A stretch of 34,836 nucleotides of DNA from Candidatus Caldisaccharidevorator malaysiensis (GCA_025057575.1 JANXBO010000026.1:1-34836); one strand, 5' to 3'. Shown: positions 16,264 through 25,070, counted from the stretch's first letter. Numbers and translations are program-made. The notes: generated from the sequence alone by a model not told the origin.

Positions 16264-16433
16264 AGCGAGGCTTTGTCGGTGTGCCTCCTCCAGAGCCTTT
16301 TCGTCCGGACTAAGTTGACGGCGAGCAATTTTTGTTGCCTCTTCCCGCCACAGATGCGCCTCAAAGGGGGGGTCCGGATGCCCAAAAGGTGGTGAATGGC
16401 ATCGTGGATGATCTCGGAAAGAGACTTCCCCAT
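16260..16433 (-). CDS. Probable N-terminal part of the TPR gene, separated by a -1 shift at a C7 tract
   Basis: An ATG at 16433 stands nine bases after AGGAGG and opens MGKSLSEIIHDAIHHLLG. After the seven-C run (minus strand; 16366-16372 on the plus strand) this frame becomes basic and Arg/Lys-rich and stops at 16260, overlapping the ATG at 16263 as ATGA. The main frame after the same run reads FEAHLWREEATKIARR and continues into the 463-residue protein. One extra C, or a -1 ribosomal slip at C-CCC-CCT, would join the two into one protein of about 520 residues. Possibilities are a sequencing or assembly indel, a phase-variable tract, programmed frameshifting, or two coupled genes. Confidence 0.55.
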   Translation of the reverse strand: MGKSLSEIIHDAIHHLLGIRTPPLRRICGGKRQQKLLAVNLVRTKRLWRRHTDKASL

Positions 16434-16828
16434 CGCTATTCGCCTCCTCCTACGCCGCTTCGCCGACGCCTCCTCGCCAGCATCCTGACGCTCACTCCGT
16501 GCCTTGCTCAATCGCCGGTCGCTGTTCTCTGCTATGATTCTGATGCGCTTTGATGAATTTGATAACCGTAAAGGTGACGCATCAGCGATTGGGAAAAGTT
16601 GGCAAGGTGTGTGACAGGGGCTTCAGGTGTAGATGGATGCATCACTGGCGACCAGTCATCTTGTGGCGACTCACGAGAGGGGGACGGGATGGGTTCGGGG
16701 GACTTTCTGGTGGTGAGCAGGAGTGGTATGAGGATCGGTTGCTCTGGCAAGATTAAGGCGGTCGTATTGCAGAAATGACGATGGTCTAACTTTCCGGTCC
16801 TGATTTGAGAAAAAGGTGGTCAGCAATA
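16434..16828. other. 395-nt gap between divergent TPR and HD genes
   Basis: This holds the ribosome binding site for the minus-strand ATG at 16433 and an inverted repeat at 16540-16585. Open frames of about 70 codons exist on both strands (plus 16550-16756, minus 16532-16750) but lack convincing ribosome binding sites or protein-like sequence. The promoters of both flanking genes must lie here or be weak; none is clear by eye. Confidence 0.5.
16540..16585. repeat. Inverted repeat with 8-bp arms
   Basis: CTGATGCG (16540-16547) is mirrored by CGCATCAG (16578-16585). Inside, CTTT and AAAG can extend the pairing with a GTGA bulge. It lies in the gap between two divergent genes, so a protein-binding site or a leader RNA hairpin is possible. 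Confidence 0.5.
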
Positions 16829-17500
16829 GTGAGCCGATTCATTACCTTGGAGGACGTGAAAAGCGATCCGAGAGTTGCTACCCTGATCCGTCGAGCCGAT
16901 GAGCAAATGGCAGCTATCGGCTACACCGAACACGGTTTCCGCCATGTGGGGTTGGTGGCAGAGAACGCCCGCAGGGTTCTTCAAGAACTTTCTCTTAATT
17001 CGCGGTTGGCGGAACTGGCCGCCATTGCCGGTTACCTTCACGACATCGGAAACACCATTTCCCGACAGATGCACAGCAAGACGGGTGCTGTTTTGGCATT
17101 CCAGATTCTGTCCGATATGGGGATGGATCCGGAAGAGGCGTCCGCTATTAGCGCTGCCATTGGCAATCACGACGAGCAGGAAGGGGGCGTGATCGTCAGC
17201 CCTATCACCGCTGCCGTCGTTTTGGCGGACAAGTCCGACGTCCACCGGTCCCGAGTCCGCAACCCCAATATGGCAGCCTTTGACATTCACGATCGGATCA
17301 ACTACGCCGCTCAAAAAGCAAACCTGATCGTTTCGCCCAGCGATCACACCATTACCTTGGACCTATCCATTGACACCAGCATCGGTAGTGTGTTTGAGTA
17401 TTTTGAAATTTTTATGAGTCGGATGCTTTTTAGCCGAAAGGCAGCGGAGTTTCTGGGACATCGGTTTCGGATGGTCATCAATGGCATTCCTTTGCTCTAA
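16829..17500 (+). CDS. HD-domain phosphohydrolase
   Basis: A 223-residue single-domain HD-superfamily hydrolase. Metal-binding residues are visible as H39 (GFRHVG), H71-D72 (GYLHDIGN), H114 (AIGNHDE) and D134 (VVLADKSDVHRSRVRNP). HD proteins usually hydrolyse phosphate esters or nucleotides; the substrate of this subfamily is not known to me. The GTG at 16829 lies eight bases after AAAGGTGGT. A TTG eight codons upstream (16805) is in frame but precedes that ribosome binding site. The dehydrogenase follows after 18 nt, suggesting an operon. Confidence 0.88.
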   Translation: MSRFITLEDVKSDPRVATLIRRADEQMAAIGYTEHGFRHVGLVAENARRVLQELSLNSRLAELAAIAGYLHDIGNTISRQMHSKTGAVLAFQILSDMGMDPEEASAISAAIGNHDEQEGGVIVSPITAAVVLADKSDVHRSRVRNPNMAAFDIHDRINYAAQKANLIVSPSDHTITLDLSIDTSIGSVFEYFEIFMSRMLFSRKAAEFLGHRFRMVINGIPLL

Positions 17501-17518
17501 CGATCGGTCCATTGCACG

Positions 17519-18544
17519 ATGAAGATCAAAATCCTTTGCCTCTTACCACCTTTTCTTCGGAGCCAATTTTTGACCCCTAACGATTGGGTGGAACTGACAT
17601 CGCGCTTTGAGGTGGACGCCAACGAGACAGAGGAGAACTGGGACGAAAGGACCTTTGTTCAAGCCGTTAGGGGAAAGGCTGGGGTCCTGACCAGTTGGGG
17701 ATCGCCTCCTTTCACGGATCCGGTCTGGGCAAGTGCCGATCGGCTGCGGCTAATCGTGCATATGGCAGGGTCCGTCAAGTTTCTTTTCCCCGGCGATGTG
17801 GTGGACCGGTTCTGTCGCCCGAGAGGGATAACGGTCGTCAGTTGTGCCCGGGCGATTGCGTTCAATGTGGCAGAGGCAACGCTGGGGTTGATGATTTGGG
17901 CGTTGCGGGGCTGGCTGGATCACGTCCTTGCTTTTCGGCAAAAGGGACTGTGGAGGGACCCGCGACTTGCGGCGGTTCCCAAAACTCTTTCAGGAGGCGT
18001 TGTCGGGATCATCGGTGCTGGCTTCGTGGGTCAGGAAGTAATCAGGCTCCTCCGGTCCTTTCGGGATGTCCAGATTCTTCTTTACGATCCCTTTGTCAGC
18101 GAGGAAGAGGCAATGAATCTGGGTGCCTCTAAAGTGGACCTGGAGACTCTGTTGTCAGAGAGCGATCTGGTATCGCTCCACGCTCCGTGGCTACCCTCAA
18201 CAGAAGGGATGATCGGGGCAAGGGAGTTGGCGCTCCTCAAGGACGGCTGTGTTCTGATCAACACCAGCAGGGGTCGGTTGGTGGACACCGATGCGCTGGT
18301 TTCGGTCCTGCGGTCGGGAAGAATCTTTGCCGTTTTAGATGTCACTGATCCCGAACCATTACCGCCAGACCATCCTCTCCGATTCCTTCCCAACTGCATC
18401 ATCCTCCCCCACATTACAGGAGCGGGGGAATACGGCTACCGCCAGATCGGAAAAATGACTCTGCGCGCCCTGGACGACTTTTTCCTCAACAATAAGGTGC
18501 CCGAAGGGGTCATTGATTGGAGCCGTTACGGGCTGATCGCGTAG
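17519..18544 (+). CDS. D-isomer-specific 2-hydroxyacid dehydrogenase
   Basis: An NAD-dependent dehydrogenase (341 residues) of the glyoxylate/phosphoglycerate dehydrogenase type. The Rossmann site is VVGIIGAGFVGQEV (about 161-174). The catalytic triad can be placed as R251 (NTSRGRLVD), E279 (DVTDPEPLP) and H298 (LPHITGAGEYG). Substrate specificity cannot be read from sequence. The ribosome binding site before the ATG at 17519 is weak, which fits translation coupled to the HD-domain gene ending 18 nt upstream. Confidence 0.93.
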   Translation: MKIKILCLLPPFLRSQFLTPNDWVELTSRFEVDANETEENWDERTFVQAVRGKAGVLTSWGSPPFTDPVWASADRLRLIVHMAGSVKFLFPGDVVDRFCRPRGITVVSCARAIAFNVAEATLGLMIWALRGWLDHVLAFRQKGLWRDPRLAAVPKTLSGGVVGIIGAGFVGQEVIRLLRSFRDVQILLYDPFVSEEEAMNLGASKVDLETLLSESDLVSLHAPWLPSTEGMIGARELALLKDGCVLINTSRGRLVDTDALVSVLRSGRIFAVLDVTDPEPLPPDHPLRFLPNCIILPHITGAGEYGYRQIGKMTLRALDDFFLNNKVPEGVIDWSRYGLIA

Positions 18545-18620
18545 TCTCATCAACAACTGCTTCAAAATATCCGTCAAGGGTAGATTCACCTTTAAAAATG
18601 CTTGGGAGGTGGCAGTGACC

Positions 18621-19652
18621 ATGCCAGAATTGCGACAGGACTTTGCTACGAAAGAATGGGTCATTATCGCAACAGAGCGAGCAAAAAGGCCTGAAGATTT
18701 CGTCAAAGAGAGAAGTGAACCTGACCGTCTTCCCGAGCGGGATGACAAATGCCCTTTCTGCCCGGGCAATGAGCGAATGACACCTGAGGAGACTTACGCT
18801 TTACGCAATGGGAGCGGTCCCAACGAGCCGGGCTGGCTGGTTCGGGTGGTTCCGAACAAATTTCCGGCATTGGTGCCCGATAGCCGTCCTTATCGGAGCC
18901 GGTCAGGACTTTACTTAAGGATGAAGGGCGTTGGCTTTCACGAAGTCGTCATTGAGACACCCCGACACGACAAATGTCCGGCGACTTTGACCGAAGACGA
19001 AATGACCGGGGTCGTCAGCGTTTACAAGCAGCGGTACAGCGAGTTAAACCGCAATCCCACCAACGAATTGATCCTGATTTTCCGCAACCAGGGAAAGCAA
19101 GCAGGCACTTCCTTGATCCATCCCCATTCCCAGATCGTGGCAACGCCAATCGTGCCGCCAGCGGTCCGAAGGACTCTATATGAGGCGGAGCGCTTCTACG
19201 ACGCAATGGGGCGCTGCGTCCACTGCGAGATCGTTAACTACGAGTTACGGGTCCAGGAAAGAGTCGTGATGGATGAACCCGACTTTGTCGTTTTGGTCCC
19301 TTACGCTGCGCAGGTGCCGTTTGAGTTGACGATCATCCCCAAGTTTCATCAGGCATCCTTTGGAGAGATTCCCGACGACAAGATCGGTCCCTTCGCCAGG
19401 GTCCTCTGGACCACTCTACGCAAACTCTATTACGGGCTGAAGAACCCCGATTACAACTTCGCCATCATCACCGCCCCTCACTACAGTCAGGGAGAGCCCC
19501 ACGCGCACTGGCACCTTCGCATTAGACCCCGTTTGACGACACCGGCAGGGTTTGAAATGGGTACTCAGATCTTTATCAACACCTCTCTGCCCGAGGAAAA
19601 TGCCCATTTTCTGAGGCAGGTCTCTATTCCCGAGCCATCAAGCGAGCAATGA
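18621..19652 (+). CDS. galT: Galactose-1-phosphate uridylyltransferase
   Basis: GalT exchanges UMP between UDP-glucose and galactose-1-phosphate in the Leloir pathway. It begins PELRQDFATKEWVIIATERA. Zinc ligands C44 and C47 (KCPFC) and H167, and the nucleophile H169 in HPHSQ (167-171), are all present, and a C-terminal HAHWHLRIRPR is conserved. The ATG at 18621 is 11 nt after GGGAGG; a GTG at 18615 (5 nt) and one at 18609 are alternatives in the same frame. It is the first gene of a coupled set, overlapping the next gene by ATGA. No galK or galE is in the window, so a role in general nucleotide-sugar turnover is possible. Confidence 0.94.
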   Translation: MPELRQDFATKEWVIIATERAKRPEDFVKERSEPDRLPERDDKCPFCPGNERMTPEETYALRNGSGPNEPGWLVRVVPNKFPALVPDSRPYRSRSGLYLRMKGVGFHEVVIETPRHDKCPATLTEDEMTGVVSVYKQRYSELNRNPTNELILIFRNQGKQAGTSLIHPHSQIVATPIVPPAVRRTLYEAERFYDAMGRCVHCEIVNYELRVQERVVMDEPDFVVLVPYAAQVPFELTIIPKFHQASFGEIPDDKIGPFARVLWTTLRKLYYGLKNPDYNFAIITAPHYSQGEPHAHWHLRIRPRLTTPAGFEMGTQIFINTSLPEENAHFLRQVSIPEPSSEQ

Positions 19653-20122
19653 GGGTTTTCTTAGTAGTCTGTTTCGTCCTCGGTCTCTTAATGGCTCAGA
19701 CTTGGTTGGTTCCTTTCGTTGTTGGTCAGCGAGTCGGACCGGACCTTTTCCTTCTCTCTTCCGTTCTGATGGGCTGCTTCTGGACTTTCGGGCGAGCGGT
19801 GACGTGTGGGTTTCTACTGGGTGGTCTTCAGGGGTGGCTTCAGGGGACAGGACTAATACCCTTTGCGGTCACCCGCTCGTTTGGTTCGGGAATGGCGTCC
19901 TGGATGAGCAGCCGGTGGCTCTGGTCGGGCTGGCTCGCCCCTCTTTTTGCGGTCGCGACCGCCACTTTTGCCTCCGAATTGCTCAATGGCTCTCTCCTCG
20001 CTCTTTTCCTTCGGGAGCCTCAGTATTTGGCTCTTGGTCCACCGTTAGCCTTTGCTGAGACCCTCTGGTCCCTCGCTCTCACTCCTGTCTTCGTGTTCTT
20101 TTTTAGGAGGGATGAGGGGTGA
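19649..20122 (+). CDS. MreD-like membrane protein
   Basis: A 157-residue integral membrane protein with about five hydrophobic segments. The opening order (one helix, then QTWLVPFVVGQRVGPDLFLL, then FGRAVTCGFLLGGLQGWLQG) parallels MreD, the rod-shape-determining membrane partner of MreB/MreC. No mreB or mreC is nearby, so the assignment is tentative and it may be an unrelated small membrane protein. The start overlaps galT by ATGA and the stop overlaps the next gene by GTGA, implying coupled translation. Confidence 0.5.
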   Translation: MRVFLVVCFVLGLLMAQTWLVPFVVGQRVGPDLFLLSSVLMGCFWTFGRAVTCGFLLGGLQGWLQGTGLIPFAVTRSFGSGMASWMSSRWLWSGWLAPLFAVATATFASELLNGSLLALFLREPQYLALGPPLAFAETLWSLALTPVFVFFFRRDEG

Positions 20123-20922
20123 GACAGTGGTGGCTTCTTCCTGCCCTAATCTGTCTGTTTTTGCTTTCCCCTTCTCGCCCTCAAGAGCCAACCCTTCTTC
20201 AGTTCGGACCGCCCGAGTCTAAGTCCCTGCGATGGTCCATCAAGATGCAAAGAAGTCTTCTTAAAGGTGGTCGGCGACTGTCGGAGAGCAGCCTGACGAT
20301 TCTTGATGAGTCCGTCCGGCGCAAAGATTCTCTCCTCCTTTGGGAGACAAAGGTCGTTCAGTATTTGGTCAATGGTCAGGCTGTTTCGGTTGCCGGCTGG
20401 AGCGCGTTGTCTTCGGAAACGGATCGTTGCGGACGACCGACCAAACCCATCCAGTTGCCATCCCCCATACCGGAGGACCTTGACGAGTGGATTCAAGATC
20501 TTTTTAGCGCCATCAGCCTGGTTCTTCCTGATCGCCCTGTTCGTTTCGGCGATCGCTGGACTTACACCATCAATGTCGGGCTCAAGCCTCCTCAAGAGCC
20601 TCGGTCTTTGAAAGTCTCTTACGAACTAAAGAAGGGGGAGGTGACCAACAAGGTGTCCTCTATGGTCATCTCCGTCCGCTGTGAGGTGCCTCTTCGGTTG
20701 ATTTGGCGACGGGCGGATGGCAACTGGACGGTGACGGGAGGCGGAGCGGTCACGGGGCACTTTTGGTTTGACCCCGCCCTCTCTATCCTCAGGAAGCGCA
20801 AAACCCAGTTCTCGTTTGGCTACACTTTAGAACGAGAGTATCAGGCTGCCGGCGAATGGGTGCAGTCCAGTCAGTTCGTGAACGGGTCTGTTGAGGTGGA
20901 AGGTCAGGTTACCAATTTATGA
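20119..20922 (+). CDS. Secreted protein of unknown function
   Basis: A 267-residue protein with a short Sec-type leader (MRQWWLLPALICLFLLSPSRP). The remainder is beta-rich. The middle RPVRFGDRWTYTINVGLKPP resembles the conserved GDxW-type strand found in several families of exported proteins such as DUF6263. A second part (GGGAVTGHFWFDPALSILRK) is typical of the same fold, where a secreted beta-barrel or lipoprotein-like domain is scored for rescaling of a signal. I cannot assign a reaction. GTG start overlaps the MreD-like stop, and the stop overlaps xerC by ATGA. Confidence 0.62.
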   Translation: MRQWWLLPALICLFLLSPSRPQEPTLLQFGPPESKSLRWSIKMQRSLLKGGRRLSESSLTILDESVRRKDSLLLWETKVVQYLVNGQAVSVAGWSALSSETDRCGRPTKPIQLPSPIPEDLDEWIQDLFSAISLVLPDRPVRFGDRWTYTINVGLKPPQEPRSLKVSYELKKGEVTNKVSSMVISVRCEVPLRLIWRRADGNWTVTGGGAVTGHFWFDPALSILRKRKTQFSFGYTLEREYQAAGEWVQSSQFVNGSVEVEGQVTNL

Positions 20923-21851
20923 GTTGGTCACACAGTGGTTCGGTGTTGGACACCGACACTCTGGTCACAGAACTGCACGCTTTTTTGGAGCAGATTCGTC
21001 TGACAAAAGGAGCGTCGGTTCATACCCTCAGAGCCTACGCTCGGGACCTGCAGGATTTTATCTCTTTCGTCTCATCCCAAGGTGTCAAGAAAGCCACTGA
21101 TGTGTCTCCTTCTTTAATCCGGCGCTACCTGGGTGACCTTTATGCCAAGGGATATCAAAGGCGGTCCTGCGCCCGAAAACTGTCGTCGGTCCGCTCTTTT
21201 TTGAAATATCTGGCGTTGAAGGGGCTGTTGGCGACCAATCCGGCAGTGGACCTTCGGCTGCCCCGATTCCCGCGCCCCCTGCCCACGGTCCTTTCCCCCC
21301 AGCAGGTCCAAAGGCTTTTGGAAGGTCCCAAAGTGACCACTTTGCGGGGCGTGAGAGACCGGGCTCTTTTGGAACTTCTCTACTCATCGGGTATCCGAGT
21401 TTCCGAAGCCTCTTCCCTTTCTCTTTCCGACCTGAACCTTCAGGAAGGAGTCGCGCTCATCAAGGGCAAAGGGGGTAAGGAGCGGCTGGCCTTCCTTCAC
21501 CAGCAAGCCTGCTATTGGATCAGGAGATATTTAGATGAGGTGCGTCCCCGATGGCTTTATCGCTCAGGATCACCGCCCCAGGCTCTTTTTCTCAGTCAGA
21601 AAGGGACCCCTTTAACCAGCCGGCAAATTCACCGAATCGTCCAATTTTACGCTATGAAGACCCTTGCCCGACCGGTTTCACCTCACGCCCTCCGTCACTC
21701 TTTTGCCACTCATCTTTTGGAAGGGGGAGCGGACCTGCGGATCATCCAGGAACTGTTAGGGCACGCCTCTCTGTCGTCCACTCAGATTTACACTCGCTTG
21801 ACCAAAACCCATCTGAAAAGAATCTATGACAAGGCTCATCCAAGAGCGTAG
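20919..21851 (+). CDS. xerC: Tyrosine recombinase, XerC/XerD type
   Basis: A 310-residue site-specific recombinase that resolves chromosome dimers at dif with a partner recombinase. A core-binding SAM-like domain (about 13-105) precedes the catalytic domain. Active-site residues are R160 (SGIRVSE), K184 (KGKGGKER), H256 and R259 (HALRHSFATHLL), H282 (LLGHASLSSTQIY) and nucleophile Y291. The length and lack of extra domains fit Xer rather than a phage integrase. No dif-like site or integrated element was noticed nearby. It overlaps the preceding gene by ATGA, and GH127 follows after 6 nt. C versus D cannot be decided with certainty. Confidence 0.9.
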   Translation: MSWSHSGSVLDTDTLVTELHAFLEQIRLTKGASVHTLRAYARDLQDFISFVSSQGVKKATDVSPSLIRRYLGDLYAKGYQRRSCARKLSSVRSFLKYLALKGLLATNPAVDLRLPRFPRPLPTVLSPQQVQRLLEGPKVTTLRGVRDRALLELLYSSGIRVSEASSLSLSDLNLQEGVALIKGKGGKERLAFLHQQACYWIRRYLDEVRPRWLYRSGSPPQALFLSQKGTPLTSRQIHRIVQFYAMKTLARPVSPHALRHSFATHLLEGGADLRIIQELLGHASLSSTQIYTRLTKTHLKRIYDKAHPRA

Positions 21852-21857
21852 GGTCCG

Positions 21858-23831
21858 ATGAAAGAGCCATTGAGGGGAAAGGTCAGTCGGCGGGTTTTCT
21901 TAAAGTCGGTCGCTGTGGGCTTGATAGGAGGTCAAAGAGGGATAATGGGCAACTTTGAGGCAAACAGAGAGGCTTTCCTTACCGACGTGAGGGGCTGTCC
22001 CTTCGTCGCCTTTCTTCCCCTGTCGTTAACCCAAGTGCGTTTGCTGGACGGGTTCTGGCATCAAAAACTCGTTCTTCTTCAAGAAGTGACGATTCCCACC
22101 CAATATGAACGCTTAAGAGAGACCGGTAGGCTGGACAACTTCCTTTATGCGGCGGGGAAATTAGACCACACCACTGGTCTTCAGTGGCTGGCACCTGATT
22201 CGGATGTTTACAAGTGGCTGGAGGCGCTCTCTTGGTCCCTAACCTTTGATCCTCGCCCTTCTCTCGTTGCGCTGGCGGATGAAGTTATTGGTTTGATCGC
22301 AGGCGCCCAGGATTCCAACGGTTACCTGCACACCCTTTTTAACCGGGAGAAAAAGAAAGAGCGGTGGACCAATCTGAGGGATCTTCACGAACTTTATTGT
22401 GCTGGTCACTTAATGCAGGCAGCAGTCGCCCATCGTCGGGTCACGGGGAGCGATGCTCTCCTCAATGTCGCCGTCCGCCTGGCAGATCACATCAACCAAA
22501 CCTTTGGTCCGAACGGAAAACCAGAGCCCGACGGTCATCCCGAAGTGGAAATGGCGTTGGTGGAACTGTTCAGGGAAACGAAGAAACCCGAATACCTCTC
22601 CTTGGCTCAATTCTTCCTGGACCAAAGGGGAAAAGGTCTTTTGGGTGGGTTTCCCAATATTCAAGACCACTTGCCTTTTCGTCAATTAAGGGAAATGACA
22701 GGACACGCCGTCCGGGCTCTCTACTTAAACTGCGGGGCTGCGGACATCTACGGACACACGGGAGAAAAAGCCCTGATGGATGCCCTTTTGCATATGTGGC
22801 GCAATATGACCGAGCGGAGAATGTATGTTACCGGAGGACTGGGTGCCCGTCACGAAGGGGAAACATTTGGCAGGGATTACGAATTACCCAGTCAGACTGC
22901 TTACGCCGAGACCTGCGCTGCCGTCGCTGGGATCCTGTGGGCTTGGAGAATGATGCTCTTAACGGGCAGTCCATCCTATGCTGATGTGCTGGAAACGATC
23001 CTTTACAACGGTGCTCTATCAGGCATCGGATTGGATGGACAGTCTTACTTTTATGTCAACCCCCTCTCCGATCGGGGCGGTCATCGCCGTCAGCCCTTTT
23101 ATCCTTGCGCCTGTTGTCCCCCGAACATCGCCCGTTTGATCCCAATGGTCCCGGGAATGTTGTATGGTGTTTCGGATAACACTATCTGGGTCCACTTCTT
23201 TGCCGCCAGCCAAACCACTGTCTCTATGCCGACCGGTGACATCACCATCCTTCAAGAAACCAATTATCCTTGGTCAGGAGACATTCAGTTTCGTCTGGAA
23301 CTTGAACAGCCAACATCCTTTACTTTCAAAATCCGAATTCCTGCTTGGACTCCAAGCGCTCAGATTTTTGTGAATGACCACCCCTCTTTATCCCCCCGAC
23401 CTGGTGAATATGCACAAATAACAAGAGAATGGAGATCGGGCGATAGTGTGATGTTATCTTTAGAAATGAAGCCCCAGTTGTTAGCGAGCCACCCGTGGGC
23501 AGAATCCATTAGCGGTAAGGTCTCCCTACGACGAGGTCCCATCATCTACTGTTGGGAGCAAGTGGACAACCCCGGCGCCGATGTTTGGAGCATCTACCTT
23601 AGTCCCGACACACCCTTACAAGAGCAGAAAGGCGACGGAATTCTGTCGGGAATAGTTCTTCTGAAAGGACAAGGTTGGGCTTTGCCGAAAGGGAATCATC
23701 AGCCTCTTTACCAGCCTGCCGGATCCCTTCGCTCCCATCTGCGCCCTGTTTCGGTCACTGCCGTGCCCTACTTTGCTTGGGCGAATCGGACGGCTGGACC
23801 GATGACGGTCTGGCTACCTCTTAAGCCGTAA
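21858..23831 (+). CDS. GH127-family glycosidase (beta-L-arabinofuranosidase-like) with Tat leader
   Basis: A 657-residue protein of glycoside hydrolase family 127 (formerly DUF1680). Founding members remove beta-L-arabinofuranose from plant cell-wall glycoproteins. An (alpha/alpha)6 barrel is followed by beta domains. The zinc/cysteine site is visible as E351 and C353 (YAETCAAVAG) and C419-C420 (CACCPPN), the usual nucleophile being the first of the paired cysteines. The N-terminus carries a twin-arginine motif, SRRVFLK (residues 10-16), followed by a hydrophobic stretch, so Tat export of a folded, metal-loaded enzyme is likely. The exact substrate is uncertain because the family is broad. 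It lies 6 nt after xerC and 14 nt before hemB. Confidence 0.92.
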   Translation: MKEPLRGKVSRRVFLKSVAVGLIGGQRGIMGNFEANREAFLTDVRGCPFVAFLPLSLTQVRLLDGFWHQKLVLLQEVTIPTQYERLRETGRLDNFLYAAGKLDHTTGLQWLAPDSDVYKWLEALSWSLTFDPRPSLVALADEVIGLIAGAQDSNGYLHTLFNREKKKERWTNLRDLHELYCAGHLMQAAVAHRRVTGSDALLNVAVRLADHINQTFGPNGKPEPDGHPEVEMALVELFRETKKPEYLSLAQFFLDQRGKGLLGGFPNIQDHLPFRQLREMTGHAVRALYLNCGAADIYGHTGEKALMDALLHMWRNMTERRMYVTGGLGARHEGETFGRDYELPSQTAYAETCAAVAGILWAWRMMLLTGSPSYADVLETILYNGALSGIGLDGQSYFYVNPLSDRGGHRRQPFYPCACCPPNIARLIPMVPGMLYGVSDNTIWVHFFAASQTTVSMPTGDITILQETNYPWSGDIQFRLELEQPTSFTFKIRIPAWTPSAQIFVNDHPSLSPRPGEYAQITREWRSGDSVMLSLEMKPQLLASHPWAESISGKVSLRRGPIIYCWEQVDNPGADVWSIYLSPDTPLQEQKGDGILSGIVLLKGQGWALPKGNHQPLYQPAGSLRSHLRPVSVTAVPYFAWANRTAGPMTVWLPLKP

Positions 23832-23845
23832 AGAGGTGATCCTTT

Positions 23846-24841
23846 ATGCCTGTCTTCCCGATCGTCCGAATGCGACGGCTGAGGCGAAACGAAACGATCC
23901 GACGGATGGTCAGGGAAACGACTCTGACGGTCAGCGACTTCATTTATGGGCTCTTTGTTGTTCCGGGAAAAGGGGTGCGACAAGAAGTTTCTTCTCTTCC
24001 CGGTGTTTTTCGGATGAGTGTGGACTTGCTGGTAGAGGAATGTGAGGAAGTGTATCAATTGGGTGTGCCTGCTGTCCTTTTGTTTGGCATCCCAGAGAGC
24101 AAGGATGAGATGGGAAGCGGTGCTTACGCATCTGACGGTATCATTCAAAGGGCTGTGAGGGCGATCAAAGATCGGGTTCCTGATCTTGCAGTCATCACTG
24201 ATGTGTGCCTTTGCGAATATACCAGTCACGGTCATTGCGGTTTGGTGAAAATGACGGATCGGGGATTTGAGGTAGATAACGATGCCACTTTGGAACTTCT
24301 GGCTCGGACGGCTGTGTCTCAAGCGGAGGCGGGTGCGGACATCGTTGCCCCATCCGATATGATGGACGGAAGGGTCAGGGCGATTCGCCAGGCGCTGGAC
24401 CAATCGGGTTTTTCTCACATTCCGATAATGAGTTACGCAGCGAAAATGGCGTCTGCTTTTTATGGACCTTTTCGGGAGGCTGCCGAAAGTGCCCCTCAAT
24501 TTGGTGATCGGACTAGTTACCAAATGGATTTTTCTAATCGGCGCCAGGCAATGAGAGAGATCGCCCTGGATATTGAAGAAGGTGCTGATATTGTGATGGT
24601 AAAACCCGCCCTCGCCTATTTGGACCTAATTGCGGAAGCCCGTCGACGGTTTGACGTTCCGATTGCCGCCTACAACGTCAGTGGTGAATACGCAATGGTC
24701 AAGGCAGCAGCGAAACTTGGATGGCTGGACGAAGACCGCATCGTTTGGGAAATTTTAACTGCCATCAAAAGAGCCGGTGCCGATCTGATCATCACCTATT
24801 TTGCTAAAGACGTGGCAAGGAAGTTGAGCGCTCCATCATAA
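23846..24841 (+). CDS. hemB: Delta-aminolevulinic acid dehydratase (porphobilinogen synthase)
   Basis: HemB condenses two 5-aminolevulinate molecules into porphobilinogen on the way to heme, siroheme and cobalamin. The 331-residue protein has the Schiff-base lysines K200 ([15 protein letters not shown]) and K253 (MVKPALAY). It is the zinc-dependent type, since the metal-site cysteines C121, C123 and C131 are present ([14 protein letters not shown]). The start has GAGGTGATCC close upstream. It is the last gene of the plus-strand run; the usual hemA, hemC and hemD neighbours are absent. Confidence 0.97.
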   Translation: MPVFPIVRMRRLRRNETIRRMVRETTLTVSDFIYGLFVVPGKGVRQEVSSLPGVFRMSVDLLVEECEEVYQLGVPAVLLFGIPESKDEMGSGAYASDGIIQRAVRAIKDRVPDLAVITDVCLCEYTSHGHCGLVKMTDRGFEVDNDATLELLARTAVSQAEAGADIVAPSDMMDGRVRAIRQALDQSGFSHIPIMSYAAKMASAFYGPFREAAESAPQFGDRTSYQMDFSNRRQAMREIALDIEEGADIVMVKPALAYLDLIAEARRRFDVPIAAYNVSGEYAMVKAAAKLGWLDEDRIVWEILTAIKRAGADLIITYFAKDVARKLSAPS

Positions 24842-24859
24842 ATGGCTTAGTGATCGCTC

Positions 24860-25024
24860 TTAAAAAGAGTAACTGTTAGCCTTCAAGCGCTCCCGCTGAC
24901 GATGGTTACCGATAAACTCTCTTGCTTTGGTAAGACCGTTTGCATCATCAGTAAGAATCTCCGTTCCTATCAGTCGCGGTAGTGTGTGCTCCTGCACTTT
25001 TGGAGGCGCAACCTCCGCACCCAT
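24860..25024 (-). CDS. Hypothetical small protein, 54 aa (possible repeat-element remnant)
   Basis: A 54-residue frame starting ATG at 25024 and ending TAA at 24860. The sequence is protein-like, with segments EVAPPKVQEHTLPRLIGTEI and TKAREFIGNHRQRERLKANS, and an amphipathic C-terminal half. The frame stays open upstream to a TAG about 30 nt before the ATG, without another start. No good ribosome binding site is seen; GGACGGAGTGA just before the ATG is weak. I do not recognise a family. It could be a genuine small protein, the C-terminal remnant of a larger gene, or part of a dispersed repeat. Confidence 0.35.
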   Translation of the reverse strand: MGAEVAPPKVQEHTLPRLIGTEILTDDANGLTKAREFIGNHRQRERLKANSYSF

Positions 25025-25070
25025 TTCACTCCGTCCGCCATATCTTTTCTACATTGCCAGGTTCTAAAGA

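Noticed and set aside
16532-16756. Open frames on both strands in the TPR/HD gap
   Set aside because: Neither has a ribosome binding site or a protein-like pattern; they mirror one another and are best explained as chance.
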